Source: Actinomyces sp. AC-20-1
GTDB taxonomy: Bacteria; Actinomycetota; Actinomycetes; Actinomycetales; Actinomycetaceae
Direction of reading: 5' to 3'
Assembly: GCF_023369555.1 (NCBI RefSeq)
Contig: NZ_JACJVC010000003.1
Coordinates: forward strand, 148,787-212,786
DNA: 64,000 bases
In this document: one piece after another, positions 27,631-37,229 of the stretch
Layout: every line of letters starts with the position of its first letter
Position numbering within the stretch: position 1 is the first letter of the stretch
Program-made: the position numbers and the translations under genes
Notes under the pieces: model-generated
The model's database searches: none
The model's input: the letters and a program-made list of their open reading frames with translations, nothing else
Told to the model about the DNA's origin: nothing

Positions 27631-27925
27631 GGCGTTCCTCTCCGGAATGGCTCCCAGGGACGTTGGGGCACCTTCGGAGTAGTTCCCCGCGTCGTCACAG
27701 GTCGCGGACCTTTTTCGTTGTTTCATGCACATAATAGGCGGACTGCGATCGCGACGACAAGGTCCTCCACCTCCCTTCAGACATGACACGACAGGCGGAT
27801 CTCACCTTGTTCCGACCTCAAACATAGCGAAAACGTTCGTTACTGTTACGATCGCGCCTGATACAGGAACGGACCATCTGGTATGAGACGGGCCGACGGA
27901 CCACAGGACAGGTGAGGAGCAGGCC
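27631..27925. other. Divergent regulatory region, dehydrogenase/LacI
   Basis: This 295-bp A/T-enriched gap contains the CGAAAACGTTCG dyad at 27828-27839 and the GAGGAG ribosome site (27914-27919) for the LacI gene. I could not place confident -35/-10 pairs. No coding gene is evident. Confidence 0.5.
27828..27839. promoter_or_regulatory. Putative LacI operator
   Basis: CGAAAACGTTCG has CGAA and TTCG half-sites around a palindromic AACGTT core. It lies between the divergent dehydrogenase and LacI genes and resembles the elements at 9680 and 25421. Confidence 0.5.
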
Positions 27926-28951
27926 GTGCCACCACGTTCCCGCGTCACTCTCGACACGATCGCCGAGGCGGCCCAGGTCTCGCGGGCCACCGTCTCCAAG
28001 GCGCTCAACGGCCGCCAGGACGTCTCCGAGCGCACCCGCACCCAGATCCTCGCGCTGGCGCAGGAGATGGGGTACGAGTCGCCGTCGGCCCCCGCCCGCA
28101 CGGAGCCGGTGGTCACCATCGTCTTCGACACCCTCGACACCTTCTACACCAACCGCGTGCTCGCCGGGGCCGTCACCGCCGCCGCGGAGGCCGGGGTCCT
28201 GCTCAACGTCACCGCCTTCAGCGACCCGGACGCGGCCGGCTCCGACACCTGGATACGACGCCTGGCCGCGGCCGGGCACCTGGGCCTGGTCATCGTCACC
28301 CGCGAGCTCACCCGCGCCCAGACCACCGCCATCCGCGAGACCGGCCTGCCCACCGTCACCGTCGACCCCGTGCAGGACGTGCCCACGGACGTCCTGGCGA
28401 TCTCCTCGGCGAACTGGAACGGCGGGATGAGCGCCACCCAGTACCTGCTAGGCCTGGGGCACCAACGCATCGGCTTCGTCGCAGGGCCGGCCAGCTCACT
28501 GCCGGCCCGCGAGCGCCTGCTCGGATACCGCACCGCCCTGCTCGACGCCGGCCTGGACGCACCCGCCGAGCTGGTGCGGGGCCAGGGCTTCCGCTACGAG
28601 ACGGGTCTGGAGGCGGGCACGGCCCTGCTCACACTGCCTGAGGACCGCCGTCCGACGGCGATCATGGCGGCGAGCGACGTCGCCGCCATGGGAGTGTACG
28701 AGGCGGCCCGACGCGCCGGCCTGTCGGTGCCCGAGGACCTGTCCGTCGTCGGCTACGACGACACCTTCCTCGCCGAGTGCGCCGCACCCCCACTGACCAC
28801 CATCCACCAGGCCCTCGAGACCATGGGCGCCCGCGCGATCGAGGCCGCGCTCGACCTGGCCGCGGGCACCACGCGCACGGTCGGCACCGTGCAGATCCCC
28901 ACGCACCTGGTCGAACGGGCCTCGACGGCGCCCCCGCGGAGCAGGGGCTGA
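27926..28951 (+). CDS. LacI-family transcriptional regulator
   Basis: This 341-residue repressor has the helix-turn-helix RVTLDTIAEAAQVSRATVSK and a sugar-binding effector domain. The GTG start at 27926 follows GAGGAG by 6 nt. Its C-terminal half is almost identical to the regulator at 9998, down to a 113-nt block with two mismatches, although the rest has diverged more. It likely controls the dehydrogenase-esterase genes and perhaps the aldouronate operon. Shared DNA-recognition helices make cross-regulation with the 9998 protein plausible. Confidence 0.93.
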   Translation: MPPRSRVTLDTIAEAAQVSRATVSKALNGRQDVSERTRTQILALAQEMGYESPSAPARTEPVVTIVFDTLDTFYTNRVLAGAVTAAAEAGVLLNVTAFSDPDAAGSDTWIRRLAAAGHLGLVIVTRELTRAQTTAIRETGLPTVTVDPVQDVPTDVLAISSANWNGGMSATQYLLGLGHQRIGFVAGPASSLPARERLLGYRTALLDAGLDAPAELVRGQGFRYETGLEAGTALLTLPEDRRPTAIMAASDVAAMGVYEAARRAGLSVPEDLSVVGYDDTFLAECAAPPLTTIHQALETMGARAIEAALDLAAGTTRTVGTVQIPTHLVERASTAPPRSRG

Positions 28952-28981
28952 GCACGTCGCCCTTCGTCAGCCAGCCTGCCG

Positions 28982-30148
28982 TCAGGCATTCTGCCGACGC
29001 TTGCCCACGATGTCGACGGCCACGGCGAGCAGGAGAACGAGGCCCTTGATGGCCTGCTGCCAGGCGGAGTCGACCGCCATGATCGACAGACCCATGTTGA
29101 GCACCCCCATGATGAGGGCACCGATGATGGCGCCGGAGACCCGTCCGATGCCGCCGGAGACCGCGGCCCCGCCGATGTAGGCGGCCGCGATGGCGTCCAT
29201 CTCGTACAGGTTGCCGGCGGTCGAGACCGCGGCGCCGGCACGCGAGGTCGTGATGATGGCCGCCAGGGACGCCAGGAGCCCCATGTTGACGAAGACGAGG
29301 AAGTCGATCTTGCGCACGTTGACACCGGACAGGCGTGCCGCCTTGAGGTTGCCTCCCACGGCGTAGACGTGACGGCCGAACACCGTCTTGTTCATGATGA
29401 AGGAGTACACGAGGATGACCAGGCCCACGATGATGAGGACGATGGGCGTGCCTCCGGCCGAGTAGGCCAGGATCGCGGTGACCAGGGCGATCGCGGCGGC
29501 GAAGACGATCTGTCGGGCGACGAAGGCGGGCACCGAGTCGACGTGGCGGCCCGCGGCGGCGTTGCGCCGTGCGCGCAGCTGGGTGAGGACCAGTGCCGCA
29601 ATCGTCACGCAACCGATGAGGATCGTCACGCCGTCGAAGTTGAGCAGGTACCCGAGCCACGGCGGCAGGGACCCGTTGGCGATGGACACGAAGGATCCCG
29701 GCAGCCCGGAGACCGTGCGCTGGACCAGCACGACCGTCAGCCCGCGGAAGACGAGCATGCCTGCGAGCGTGACGATGAAGGCGGGGATCTCCATGAACGC
29801 GACCCAGAAGCCCTGCCAGCAGCCGATGAGCAGGCCGATGGCGACGGCGATGAGGACGACGAGTGGCCAGGGCAGGTTCTGGTTGACCACGAGCAGGCCG
29901 ATGACACCGCCGATGAATCCCACGAGGGACCCGACGGACAGGTCGATGTGCCGGGCGATGATGATCATGACCATGCCGACGGCGAGGACCATGACGTAGG
30001 CGTTCTGCTGGACGAGGCTCGCGAGGTTGTTCGGTGAGAGCAGCAGGCCTCCGGTGAGGACCTGGAATAAGAGGATGATCGCGACCAGCGCCGCGAGGAT
30101 GCCGTACTGGCGCAGGAAGCGCCCAAGGTATGAGGTCACGTTGCTCAT
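28982..30148 (-). CDS. xylH: Xylose-type ABC transporter permease
   Basis: This 388-residue protein has about ten hydrophobic segments and belongs to the ribose/xylose (CUT2) permease family, with the IDLSVGSLVGFIGGVIGLLV and RVSGAIIGALIMGVLNMGLS motifs. The ATG at 30148 overlaps the ATPase stop by ATGA. It completes a binding protein-ATPase-permease operon next to xylulokinase and xylose isomerase, so D-xylose is the probable substrate, though related systems take several monosaccharides. Confidence 0.88.
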   Translation of the reverse strand: MSNVTSYLGRFLRQYGILAALVAIILLFQVLTGGLLLSPNNLASLVQQNAYVMVLAVGMVMIIIARHIDLSVGSLVGFIGGVIGLLVVNQNLPWPLVVLIAVAIGLLIGCWQGFWVAFMEIPAFIVTLAGMLVFRGLTVVLVQRTVSGLPGSFVSIANGSLPPWLGYLLNFDGVTILIGCVTIAALVLTQLRARRNAAAGRHVDSVPAFVARQIVFAAAIALVTAILAYSAGGTPIVLIIVGLVILVYSFIMNKTVFGRHVYAVGGNLKAARLSGVNVRKIDFLVFVNMGLLASLAAIITTSRAGAAVSTAGNLYEMDAIAAAYIGGAAVSGGIGRVSGAIIGALIMGVLNMGLSIMAVDSAWQQAIKGLVLLLAVAVDIVGKRRQNA

Positions 30149-31713
30149 TTCGCGTCGTCCTTGTCCGTCTGTTCCGTGTTCTCGATGGTCATGAGCCTCA
30201 TGAGGCTCTCCTGAGTGGCCTCGCTGCGCGGGAGCTGGCCCGTGATGCGCCCCTGGCTCATGGTGTAGATGCGGTCGCAGATGCCCAGCAGCTCGGGCAG
30301 CTCGGAGGAGATGACGAGGACCGCCTTGCCGGCGTCGGCAAGCTGGTTGATGATGGTGTAGATCTCGTACTTCGCGCCGACGTCGATGCCGCGGGTGGGC
30401 TCGTCGAGGATGAGGACGTCCGGGTCGGTGAACATCCACCGGGACAGGACGACCTTCTGCTGGTTGCCTCCCGAGAGCGCGCCAACCGGTGTGGACACGG
30501 AGGCCGTCTTGGTCCGCAGCTGTGCGCAGTAGCGCTCGGCGACCTCCAGCTCGGCGGCGTCGTCGACGATCCCGTGCCTCGAGATCTTGTCCAGCGCCGC
30601 CGCGGTGGTGTTGGTCTTGACGTCCTGGATGAGGTTGAGGCCGAGGACCTTGCGGTCCTCGCTCACGTAGGCCAGGCCCTGGCGCATCGCCTTGCGGACG
30701 CTGGAGGTGGAGACCTCCTTGCCGTCCTTGAGGACGGTGCCGGAGATGTCGACGCCGTAGGAGTGCCCGAACACGCTCATGGCGAGCTCGGTGCGTCCGG
30801 CCCCCATGAGTCCGGCCAGGCCGACGATCTCTCCGCGGCGCAGCGACAGTGCCGCCCCGTCGACCACCTTACGAGCGGTGTCCAGCGGGTGGTGGACGGT
30901 CCAGTCCCGGATCTCAAGCACCTCCTCACCGATGGTCGAGGTGTGCTCCGGGTAGCGGTTGTCGAGGGAGCGCCCAACCATGAGGCGGATGATCTCGTCC
31001 TCGTCGATGGCCCCCTCGCCGTGGAGCGGGGAGGTCTGGATCGTCTGTCCGTCACGCACGATCGTCGTGCGGTCCGCGGTGTGGGAGACCTCGCCGAGCT
31101 TGTGGGAGATCATCACCATGGAGATGCCCTGCTCACGCAGGCCCCGCATGAGGTCCAGCAGGTGGGCGGAGTCCTCGTCGTTGAGGGCGGCCGTGGGCTC
31201 GTCGAGGATGAGCAGGCGCACGTCCTTGGACAGGGCCTTGGCGATCTCGACGAGCTGTTGGCTGCCGACGCCGAGGTCCGCGACGCGCGTCTGCGGCCTG
31301 ATGTCGAGGCCGACCTGCTGGAGCAGGACCGCCGCCGCCTCGTTGGTGGCGTCCCAGTCGATGACACCATGGCGCTGCCTCTCGTTGCCGAGGAAGATGT
31401 TCTCGGCCACGGACAGGTAGGGGCTCAGTGCCAGCTCCTGGTGGATGATGACGATGCCGACGGCCTCGGAGTCGCGGATGGACCGGAACTCACGGACCTC
31501 GCCGTCGTAGATGATCTCCCCCTCGTAGGTCCCACGTGGCCACACCCCCGACAGCACGTTCATGAGGGTGGACTTGCCCGCGCCGTTCTCCCCGCAGATC
31601 GCGTGGATCTCGCCGCGGCGCACGTCGAAGGTCACGTCATCAAGGGCTTTGAAGTCCCCGAAGGCCTTGGTGATGTGGCGCATCTGGAGGATGACGTCGT
31701 CGGCGGTGCTCAT
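30145..31713 (-). CDS. xylG: Xylose-type ABC transporter ATP-binding protein (two ABC domains)
   Basis: This 522-residue protein has two tandem ABC domains, as usual for CUT2 systems. The first has a full Walker A (GENGAGKST), signature (GSQQLVEIAKAL) and Walker B (LLILDEPTA). The second has the family's degenerate Walker A (GLMGAGRTE) and signature LSGGNQQKV. It powers sugar uptake with the permease and receptor, and ATGA overlaps on both sides indicate one translationally coupled operon. Confidence 0.92.
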   Translation of the reverse strand: MSTADDVILQMRHITKAFGDFKALDDVTFDVRRGEIHAICGENGAGKSTLMNVLSGVWPRGTYEGEIIYDGEVREFRSIRDSEAVGIVIIHQELALSPYLSVAENIFLGNERQRHGVIDWDATNEAAAVLLQQVGLDIRPQTRVADLGVGSQQLVEIAKALSKDVRLLILDEPTAALNDEDSAHLLDLMRGLREQGISMVMISHKLGEVSHTADRTTIVRDGQTIQTSPLHGEGAIDEDEIIRLMVGRSLDNRYPEHTSTIGEEVLEIRDWTVHHPLDTARKVVDGAALSLRRGEIVGLAGLMGAGRTELAMSVFGHSYGVDISGTVLKDGKEVSTSSVRKAMRQGLAYVSEDRKVLGLNLIQDVKTNTTAAALDKISRHGIVDDAAELEVAERYCAQLRTKTASVSTPVGALSGGNQQKVVLSRWMFTDPDVLILDEPTRGIDVGAKYEIYTIINQLADAGKAVLVISSELPELLGICDRIYTMSQGRITGQLPRSEATQESLMRLMTIENTEQTDKDDAK

Positions 31714-32831
31714 AGCCCGACCTCGTCGGCGGTGTAGTAGCCCGAGTCCACCAGGACCGTCTGGACGGAGTCGGCGTCAACCGTGACCGGGTCGATGAGG
31801 TAGGCCGGGACCGTCATGACGCCGTTGCCATAGGACTCGGTGTCATTGACCTCGACCTCCTGGCCCTTGACGATCTGGTCGACCATCGTCGCGGCGCGCT
31901 CGCCGAGCAGGCGGGTGTCCTTGAAGACGGTCATGGACTGGCGGCCTTTGACGATGTTCTCGACGTTGGCCTGGTCGGCGTCCTGGCCGGTGAGCACGGG
32001 CCAGTCCGCGTCCGTGTAGCCGGCGGAGTCGAGCGCCTGGGTCACGCCCAGCGCGATGGCGTCATTGGGGCACAGGACGGCGTCGACCCGGGTGGTGGTG
32101 GAGTAGAAGGAGTTGAGGCGGTTGTCCATCTCGGCCTGGGCGGTGGTGTTGGACCAGGCCTGGATGCCGATGGACTGCCAGTCGTCGACGCTCGCGGGCA
32201 TCTTGCCCGAGGGGCACACCAGCATACCGGCGTCGACGTAGGGCTTGAGCACGTCCCATGCCCCTTCGAAGAAGAAGCGCGCGTTGTTGTCGTCGGGTGA
32301 GCCGGAGAAGGGCTCGAAGTTGAAGGGTCCCGCCGCGTTGTCGAGGTCGAGCACGGTCGCGATGTACTCGCCCTGCATCCTGCCGACGTTGTAGTTGTCG
32401 AAGGTGACGTAGTAGTCGACGTCCTCGGTGTCGCGGATGAGGCGGTCGTAGGCGACGACCTGGATGCCCGCGCGTGCCGCGGTGGCGAGCACGGGACCGA
32501 GCGCGGAGCCGTCGATGGAGCCGACGACGATGACGGCCGGGGACTTGTTGACCATGGTCTGGATCTGGGAGTTCTGCTGCTCGACCTTGTTGTCGGCGAA
32601 CTGGAGCTCCACCTGGTAGCCGAGGTCCTCGAGCAGGGTCTTGAGGTTGGCGCCGTCACGGCTCCACCTCTCGAGGTTCTTCGTCGGCATGGACACTCCG
32701 ATGAGGGCGCCGGCGCCGCCGCCGGCGCTCCCGTAGTAGTAGTCGGTGCGCTCAGCGGTGCAGGCCGCGAGCGCCGCTGCCAGCACCGCCGCACCTCCCG
32801 TCACGAACGACCTGCGCGTCACGTTGGACAT
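31710..32831 (-). CDS. xylF: Xylose/multiple monosaccharide-binding lipoprotein (XylF/ChvE type)
   Basis: This 373-residue receptor starts with a twin-arginine leader (VTRRSFVTGG) and lipobox LAAC, then the periplasmic-binding-protein type I fold of CUT2 receptors (IGVSMPTKNLERWSRDG, VVAYDRLI). The ATG at 32831 follows GGAGG by 4 nt; the in-frame start at 32900 has no ribosome site. It is first in the operon with xylG and xylH. Confidence 0.9.
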   Translation of the reverse strand: MSNVTRRSFVTGGAAVLAAALAACTAERTDYYYGSAGGGAGALIGVSMPTKNLERWSRDGANLKTLLEDLGYQVELQFADNKVEQQNSQIQTMVNKSPAVIVVGSIDGSALGPVLATAARAGIQVVAYDRLIRDTEDVDYYVTFDNYNVGRMQGEYIATVLDLDNAAGPFNFEPFSGSPDDNNARFFFEGAWDVLKPYVDAGMLVCPSGKMPASVDDWQSIGIQAWSNTTAQAEMDNRLNSFYSTTTRVDAVLCPNDAIALGVTQALDSAGYTDADWPVLTGQDADQANVENIVKGRQSMTVFKDTRLLGERAATMVDQIVKGQEVEVNDTESYGNGVMTVPAYLIDPVTVDADSVQTVLVDSGYYTADEVGL

Positions 32832-32878
32832 GTGACCTCCTTGCCTGAGGCGAGAGCCGACACTCCCGCATTTGTTGC

Positions 32879-32907
32879 AGCATACACATATATCCTCCAA
32901 CCATCAA
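32879..32907 (-). promoter_or_regulatory. Predicted promoter of the xylFGH operon
   Basis: On the minus strand, -35 TTGATG (32902-32907) and -10 TATGCT (32879-32884) are spaced by 17 bp. Just downstream is CATTTGTTG (plus strand 32869-32877), which shares CATTTGTT with the xylA promoter region at 35906 and may be part of a shared operator. Confidence 0.6.
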
Positions 32908-33013
32908 CCCTAGGAAACTACTGACACAGAAGAGGCGATATGTTTGGAAGGTCGCAACACCACCCCTTTAATACGACTTACAAACTATTTGATGAGCGGG
33001 CAGCCCCTCACGC

Positions 33014-33064
33014 GGCTGGGGCCGGGGCGCACCGTCCAGCGGATGGTGCGCCCCGGCCCCAGCC
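33014..33064 (-). terminator. Terminator hairpin after xylulokinase
   Basis: A perfect 20-bp GC-rich stem (33014-33033 with 33045-33064) closes an 11-nt loop 18 bp after the xylB stop. It separates xylB from the promoter of xylF. Confidence 0.8.
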
Positions 33065-33081
33065 GGTCCGGCAGCCCAGGC

Positions 33082-34542
33082 TCAGCGGCTCGCCACCTGA
33101 GCCGCGGCCGCGTCGTAGGCGGCTCGCACCTGGGGCTGGGGCTCGGCGACCAGGTGCTCGACGCCGTCGAGCTCCCACACCGGCGGCTCCTCGCCGCCGA
33201 CGAGGACCCAGGCGGCCTGCTTGGCGGCGCCGTTGGCCACGTACTCGCCCGGCTCGGGAACGTCCACCGGGACGCCGAGGACGGCTGGGGCGAGGGTCTT
33301 GGCGCTGACCCACTTGACGCCGCCGCCGACGAGGGCGACCTCGGCGACGTCGACGCCCTGGGCACGCACGGCGTCAACGCAGGCGCCCATGAGGCACAGC
33401 AGCCCCTCGACGGCGGCGCGCGCGTAGTTGCCGGGGGTGAGGTTCGCCAGCGTCATGCCCGTGAGGGCACCGGTGGCCTCGGGCAGGTTGGGGGTGCGCT
33501 CGCCCTCGAGGTAGGGCACGTGGACGAGGCCGCCCGCGCCGGGCTCGGCGGCCAGGGCGATCTCGTCGAACTCGTCGTAGGTCACGCCCAGGACCTTCTT
33601 GGCGGCGTCGAGGACGCGGGCGCCGTTGAGCGTGCAGGCCAGCGGCAGGAAGGCCCCGGTGGCGTCCGCGAAGCCGGTGACGAGCCCGGAGGCGTCGTGG
33701 GTGGGGGTGGTGGAGACGGCGGCGACGACGCCGCTGGTGCCCAGGGAGACGGAGGTCTGGCCGGGGCGCAGGCCGAGCCCCAGGGCGGCGCCGGCGTTGT
33801 CACCGCAGCCGGGGCCCAGCGCCAGGTGGGACAGGTCGCGTCCGAGCACGTCGCTGCCGCCGTGCAGGGCGACCTCGTGGGGGGCGACGACGCGCGGCAG
33901 GACGATCGCCTCGGCCTCCTCCGGGCTGAGGCGCAGCGCCAGGGCGAGCAGGTCGCGGCGGTAGGTGTTGGTCACGGCGTCGAAGTAGCCGGTGCCGGAG
34001 GCGTCGGAGCGGTCGGTGGTGAGGGTGTCGAGGGAGGCGGCGCCGGACAGCCTCCAGGTGAGCCAGTCGTGCGGCAGGCACACGGCGGCGACGCGGGCGG
34101 CGTTACCGGGCTCGTGGTCGGCGAGCCAGCGCAGCTTGGTGATGGTGAGGGAGGCGACGAGGACGCTGCCGACGGCGTCGGCCCAGGCCCGGCGGCCGGC
34201 GGCCTCGTCACCGTCGCCGAGCTCGCGGATGAGGTCGCGGGCGGCCTCGGCCGAGCGGGTGTCGTTCCACAGCAGGGCGGGGCGGATGACCTCGCCGTCC
34301 CGGTCGAGCACGACCATGCCGTGCTGCTGGCCGCCCACGCTCAGGGCGGCGACGTCGTCGAGGCCGCCGACGGCGTCGACGACCTCCCCCAGGGCGCGCC
34401 ACCACTCGTCGGGGTGGACCTCGGTGCCGTCGGGGTGGGAGGCCTTGGCGTCGCGCACGAGCGCGCCGGTGGCGGCGTCGCGCACGACGATCTTGCAGGA
34501 CTGGGTCGAGGAGTCGACGCCGGCGACGAGGGTGGCGCTCAT
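33082..34542 (-). CDS. xylB: Xylulokinase
   Basis: This 486-residue FGGY-family kinase phosphorylates D-xylulose to xylulose-5-phosphate. The N-terminal nucleotide motif [10 protein letters not shown], the QQHGMVVLD loop with the family's substrate-contacting residues and the C-terminal [17 protein letters not shown] segment are typical. It follows xylose isomerase after a 139-bp gap that contains a long hairpin, so its level may be set separately from xylA. Confidence 0.94.
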   Translation of the reverse strand: MSATLVAGVDSSTQSCKIVVRDAATGALVRDAKASHPDGTEVHPDEWWRALGEVVDAVGGLDDVAALSVGGQQHGMVVLDRDGEVIRPALLWNDTRSAEAARDLIRELGDGDEAAGRRAWADAVGSVLVASLTITKLRWLADHEPGNAARVAAVCLPHDWLTWRLSGAASLDTLTTDRSDASGTGYFDAVTNTYRRDLLALALRLSPEEAEAIVLPRVVAPHEVALHGGSDVLGRDLSHLALGPGCGDNAGAALGLGLRPGQTSVSLGTSGVVAAVSTTPTHDASGLVTGFADATGAFLPLACTLNGARVLDAAKKVLGVTYDEFDEIALAAEPGAGGLVHVPYLEGERTPNLPEATGALTGMTLANLTPGNYARAAVEGLLCLMGACVDAVRAQGVDVAEVALVGGGVKWVSAKTLAPAVLGVPVDVPEPGEYVANGAAKQAAWVLVGGEEPPVWELDGVEHLVAEPQPQVRAAYDAAAAQVASR

Positions 34543-34598
34543 ACGGGGGTTCCTTCCGCGTGGGGGTGGTGGCTGCCGGACGTGGGTCTGACGTCAAC

Positions 34599-34671
34599 GC
34601 CGAGATACTCGCTTTGCGCTCGAACGTACGGCGATAACCGTGGTTCTCGAGGGCAAAGCGAGTATCTCGGC
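34599..34671. repeat. Stem-loop element between xylA and xylB (copy 1 of 2)
   Basis: Perfect 19-bp arms at 34599-34617 and 34653-34671 enclose a 35-nt loop. From the inner arm into the loop runs TTTGCGCTCGAACGTACGGC, which recurs with one change at 62592-62611 inside another stem-loop whose outer arms differ. No open reading frame. It may act as an intercistronic attenuator or processing site between xylA and xylB. Confidence 0.7.
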
Positions 34672-34681
34672 ATCAGGCAGG

Positions 34682-35863
34682 TCAGCCGATGAGGTGCATG
34701 ACGGCCTTCTGGTAGAGGTCGACGTAGTGGTAGTCGCGGGCGGCGGCGGCCTCGGCGTCGAAGTCCTCGTAGGCGGAGCGGTCGTTGACGAAGTCCTCCA
34801 GCGACTCGCCCTCGGCGAGGGTGGACTCGCCGAGCTCGTAGATGCCGGACAGCGTGAGGGCCTCCTGGACCTCCGGGTCGGCCCGGAAGGCCTTGGCCTT
34901 CTCGGCGAGCTGGAGCCACATCTCCATGTTGGCGGCCGCGGACTCCCACACACCGCCCATGCCGTCGGTGCGCGAGGGCTTGTAGTCGAAGTGGATCGGG
35001 CCGTCGTAGCGCGGGCCGCCGTTGGGGAAGCCGTTGACGATGAGGTCGACGGTGAAGAAGGCGCTGAGCAGGTCGCCGTGGCCGAAGACGAGGTCCTGGT
35101 CGTACTTCAGGCCCTTCTGGCCGTTGAGGTCGATGTGGAAGAGCTTGCCGGCGTTGAGGGCCTGGGCGATGCCGTGGGTGTAGTTGAGGTTGGCCATCTG
35201 CTCGTGACCGACCTCGGGGTTGAGGCCGACGACGTCACCGTTGTCGAGCTCGGCGATGAGGGCGAGGGCGTGGCCGACGGTGGGAAGGAAGATGTCACCG
35301 CGGGGCTCGTTGGGCTTGGGCTCGAGGCCGATCTTGAGGTCGTAGCCCTTGTCCTTGATGTACTGGGCGACGGTGTCCAGACCCTCCTTGTAGCGGTTCA
35401 TGGCCGCGTTGACGTCCTTGGAGGAGTCGTACTCGGCGCCCTCGCGCCCGCCCCACATGACGAAAGTCTTGGCGCCGAGCTCGGCGGCGAGGTCGACGTT
35501 GCGCAGGAGCTTGCGCAGGCCGAAGCGGCGGATGGAGCGGTCGTTGTTGGTCAGGCCGCCGTCCTTGAAGATCGGGTGGGTGAAGGTGTTGGTGGTGACC
35601 ATCTCGATGGTCAGGCCGGTGGCGTCGCAGGTGTCCTTGAGCCTGCCGACGATCTCGGCGCGCTCGGTGTCGGTGGCGTCGAAGGGGAAGACGTCGTTGT
35701 CGTGGAAGGTGATGCCCCAGGCGCCGAGCTCGGCGAGCTTCTCGGTGTACTCCCAGGGCTTGAGGGCGGCACGGGTCCTGTCACCGAAGGGGTCGGCGGC
35801 GAGCCAGCCGACGGTCCACAGACCGAACGAGAACTTGTCTTCCTTGGTGGGCTTACGGACCAC
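34682..35863 (-). CDS. xylA: Xylose isomerase
   Basis: This 393-residue enzyme converts D-xylose to D-xylulose. Actinobacterial class I isomerase features include [11 protein letters not shown] at the start, the [13 protein letters not shown] metal-site region and [18 protein letters not shown] chose the GTG at 35863 because GGAGGAG lies 5-6 nt upstream and it gives the usual length; an in-frame ATG at 35908 would overlap promoter sequence. It is divergent from the ROK regulator and followed by xylB. Confidence 0.95.
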   Translation of the reverse strand: MVRKPTKEDKFSFGLWTVGWLAADPFGDRTRAALKPWEYTEKLAELGAWGITFHDNDVFPFDATDTERAEIVGRLKDTCDATGLTIEMVTTNTFTHPIFKDGGLTNNDRSIRRFGLRKLLRNVDLAAELGAKTFVMWGGREGAEYDSSKDVNAAMNRYKEGLDTVAQYIKDKGYDLKIGLEPKPNEPRGDIFLPTVGHALALIAELDNGDVVGLNPEVGHEQMANLNYTHGIAQALNAGKLFHIDLNGQKGLKYDQDLVFGHGDLLSAFFTVDLIVNGFPNGGPRYDGPIHFDYKPSRTDGMGGVWESAAANMEMWLQLAEKAKAFRADPEVQEALTLSGIYELGESTLAEGESLEDFVNDRSAYEDFDAEAAAARDYHYVDLYQKAVMHLIG

Positions 35864-35905
35864 AGTCGCTCCTCCTCGAGCTCGACGCCCCAGACTCGGG
35901 GCATC

Positions 35906-35952
35906 CATTTGTTTGTTGGCGCAACTATGACATGCCGGTGAGGTAAGGTCAA
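35906..35952 (-). promoter_or_regulatory. xylA promoter with ROK/XylR-type operator
   Basis: On the minus strand, -35 TTGACC (35947-35952) and -10 CATAGT (35924-35929) are 17 bp apart. A dyad GTTG-GCG-CAAC at 35915-35925 overlaps the -10 box, and TTTGTTTGTT repeats lie beside it, similar in flavour to known XylR operators. This fits repression of xylA by the divergent ROK protein in the absence of xylose. Confidence 0.6.
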
Positions 35953-35956
35953 GGCC

Positions 35957-37210
35957 GTGGTCACCAGCAACTGGACCCCGACACCGATGTCGGCGCCGTC
36001 CGCCTCGACTCCGCCCGCAACCGCGTCAGCGCGCCAGTCCACGCTGCGCACGGCGAACCTCGCGCTCGTCGCCCGGAAGGTCCTGTCCTCCCGCGAGCCG
36101 ATCTCCCGCGCCGACGTCGCGGCCGCCACCGGCATGACCCGCTCGACGGCCTCGCGCCTGGCCGACGACCTCGTCGACGCCGGCATCCTCGCCGAGCTCG
36201 CCCCGGTGCCCGCCACCGGCCCCGGGCGCCCGGCCGTCCCCCTCGCCCCACCGCACGGCACCTTCGTCGCGCTCGGGCTGGAGGTCAACGTCACCCACAT
36301 GGCGGTGCGCGCCATCGACCTGTCCGGCGAGATGCTCGCTGAGAGGATCGTCCTCGACGACTTCGCCGGCTCCGACCCCGCCGTCGTGCTCACCCGCCTG
36401 TCCCGCCTGCTCGCCGACGTCCTCGCGCTCGGCGCCGTCGGCCGCGCCCGCCTCGTCGGTGCCGCGCTGGCACTGCCCGGCCTCGTGAGCGACGGAGTCC
36501 TGCTGCGCGCCCCCAACCTCGGCTGGTCCGAGGTGCGCCCGGCCGACCACCTCGCCCCCGTGCTCGCGCCCGCCGGCCTGGGGCTGCTCGTGGGCAACGA
36601 GGCGAACTTCGGCGCCCTCACCGTGGGCCGCGAGCGCCCCACCTCCGCCTACCAGCACCCCTCCTACATCTACCTGTCCGGGGAGAACGGCATCGGTGCG
36701 GGGATCGTGCGCGAGGGGCGCGTCATCATCGGGGCCTCGGGCTTCGCCGGGGAGATCGGGCACGTGCAGATCGACCCCGCGGGCCCCCTGTGCTCCTGCG
36801 GCAACCGGGGCTGCCTCGAGCGCTATGCGGGGCGCCGCGTCATCCTGCGTGCCGCGGGCCTCGCCGACGACGACTCCCCCGAGACGCTGGTCTCCGCCTA
36901 CGAGGCCGGCGACGCCCAGGCGGTCGCCGCCGTCGAGGCGGCCGCGCACGCGCTGGGCGTGGGCCTGGGCGGCGCGATCAACCTGCTCGACATCCCGGTG
37001 GTGGTCCTGGGTGGGCACCTCGCCCCGCTCACGCGGATCCTGCGCCCGCTGCTGACTGAGGAGCTGGGCCAGCGGGTGCTGGCCTCCTCCTGGTCCGTCC
37101 CCGAGGTGGTGCAGGCCGACGGCGACCAGATACCGGGGGCGACCGGCGCCGCCTGGACCCTGCTCGAGCAGGTCGTCGCCGACCCCGTCGCCTGGATGCG
37201 GGCCGACTGA
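35957..37210 (+). CDS. xylR: ROK-family transcriptional regulator (XylR-like)
   Basis: This 417-residue protein has an N-terminal winged helix-turn-helix ([24 protein letters not shown]) and a ROK sugar-kinase-like domain with the zinc-binding Cys cluster [14 protein letters not shown] and the nucleotide-like motif [10 protein letters not shown]. Its position, divergent from xylA with a shared 93-bp control region, points to xylose-responsive repression. The GTG at 35957 is used as start; an ATG at 35987 is possible. Confidence 0.88.
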   Translation: MVTSNWTPTPMSAPSASTPPATASARQSTLRTANLALVARKVLSSREPISRADVAAATGMTRSTASRLADDLVDAGILAELAPVPATGPGRPAVPLAPPHGTFVALGLEVNVTHMAVRAIDLSGEMLAERIVLDDFAGSDPAVVLTRLSRLLADVLALGAVGRARLVGAALALPGLVSDGVLLRAPNLGWSEVRPADHLAPVLAPAGLGLLVGNEANFGALTVGRERPTSAYQHPSYIYLSGENGIGAGIVREGRVIIGASGFAGEIGHVQIDPAGPLCSCGNRGCLERYAGRRVILRAAGLADDDSPETLVSAYEAGDAQAVAAVEAAAHALGVGLGGAINLLDIPVVVLGGHLAPLTRILRPLLTEELGQRVLASSWSVPEVVQADGDQIPGATGAAWTLLEQVVADPVAWMRAD

Positions 37211-37229
37211 GCGGCTCCGCCGGCACCGT

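Noticed and set aside
30130..31737. A 535-codon frame opposite the xylG ATPase gene
   Set aside because: It is a complement shadow of a protein with intact Walker and signature motifs.
32940..34692. Plus-strand frames opposite xylB
   Set aside because: They are antisense shadows of the FGGY kinase and cross the xylB terminator hairpin.
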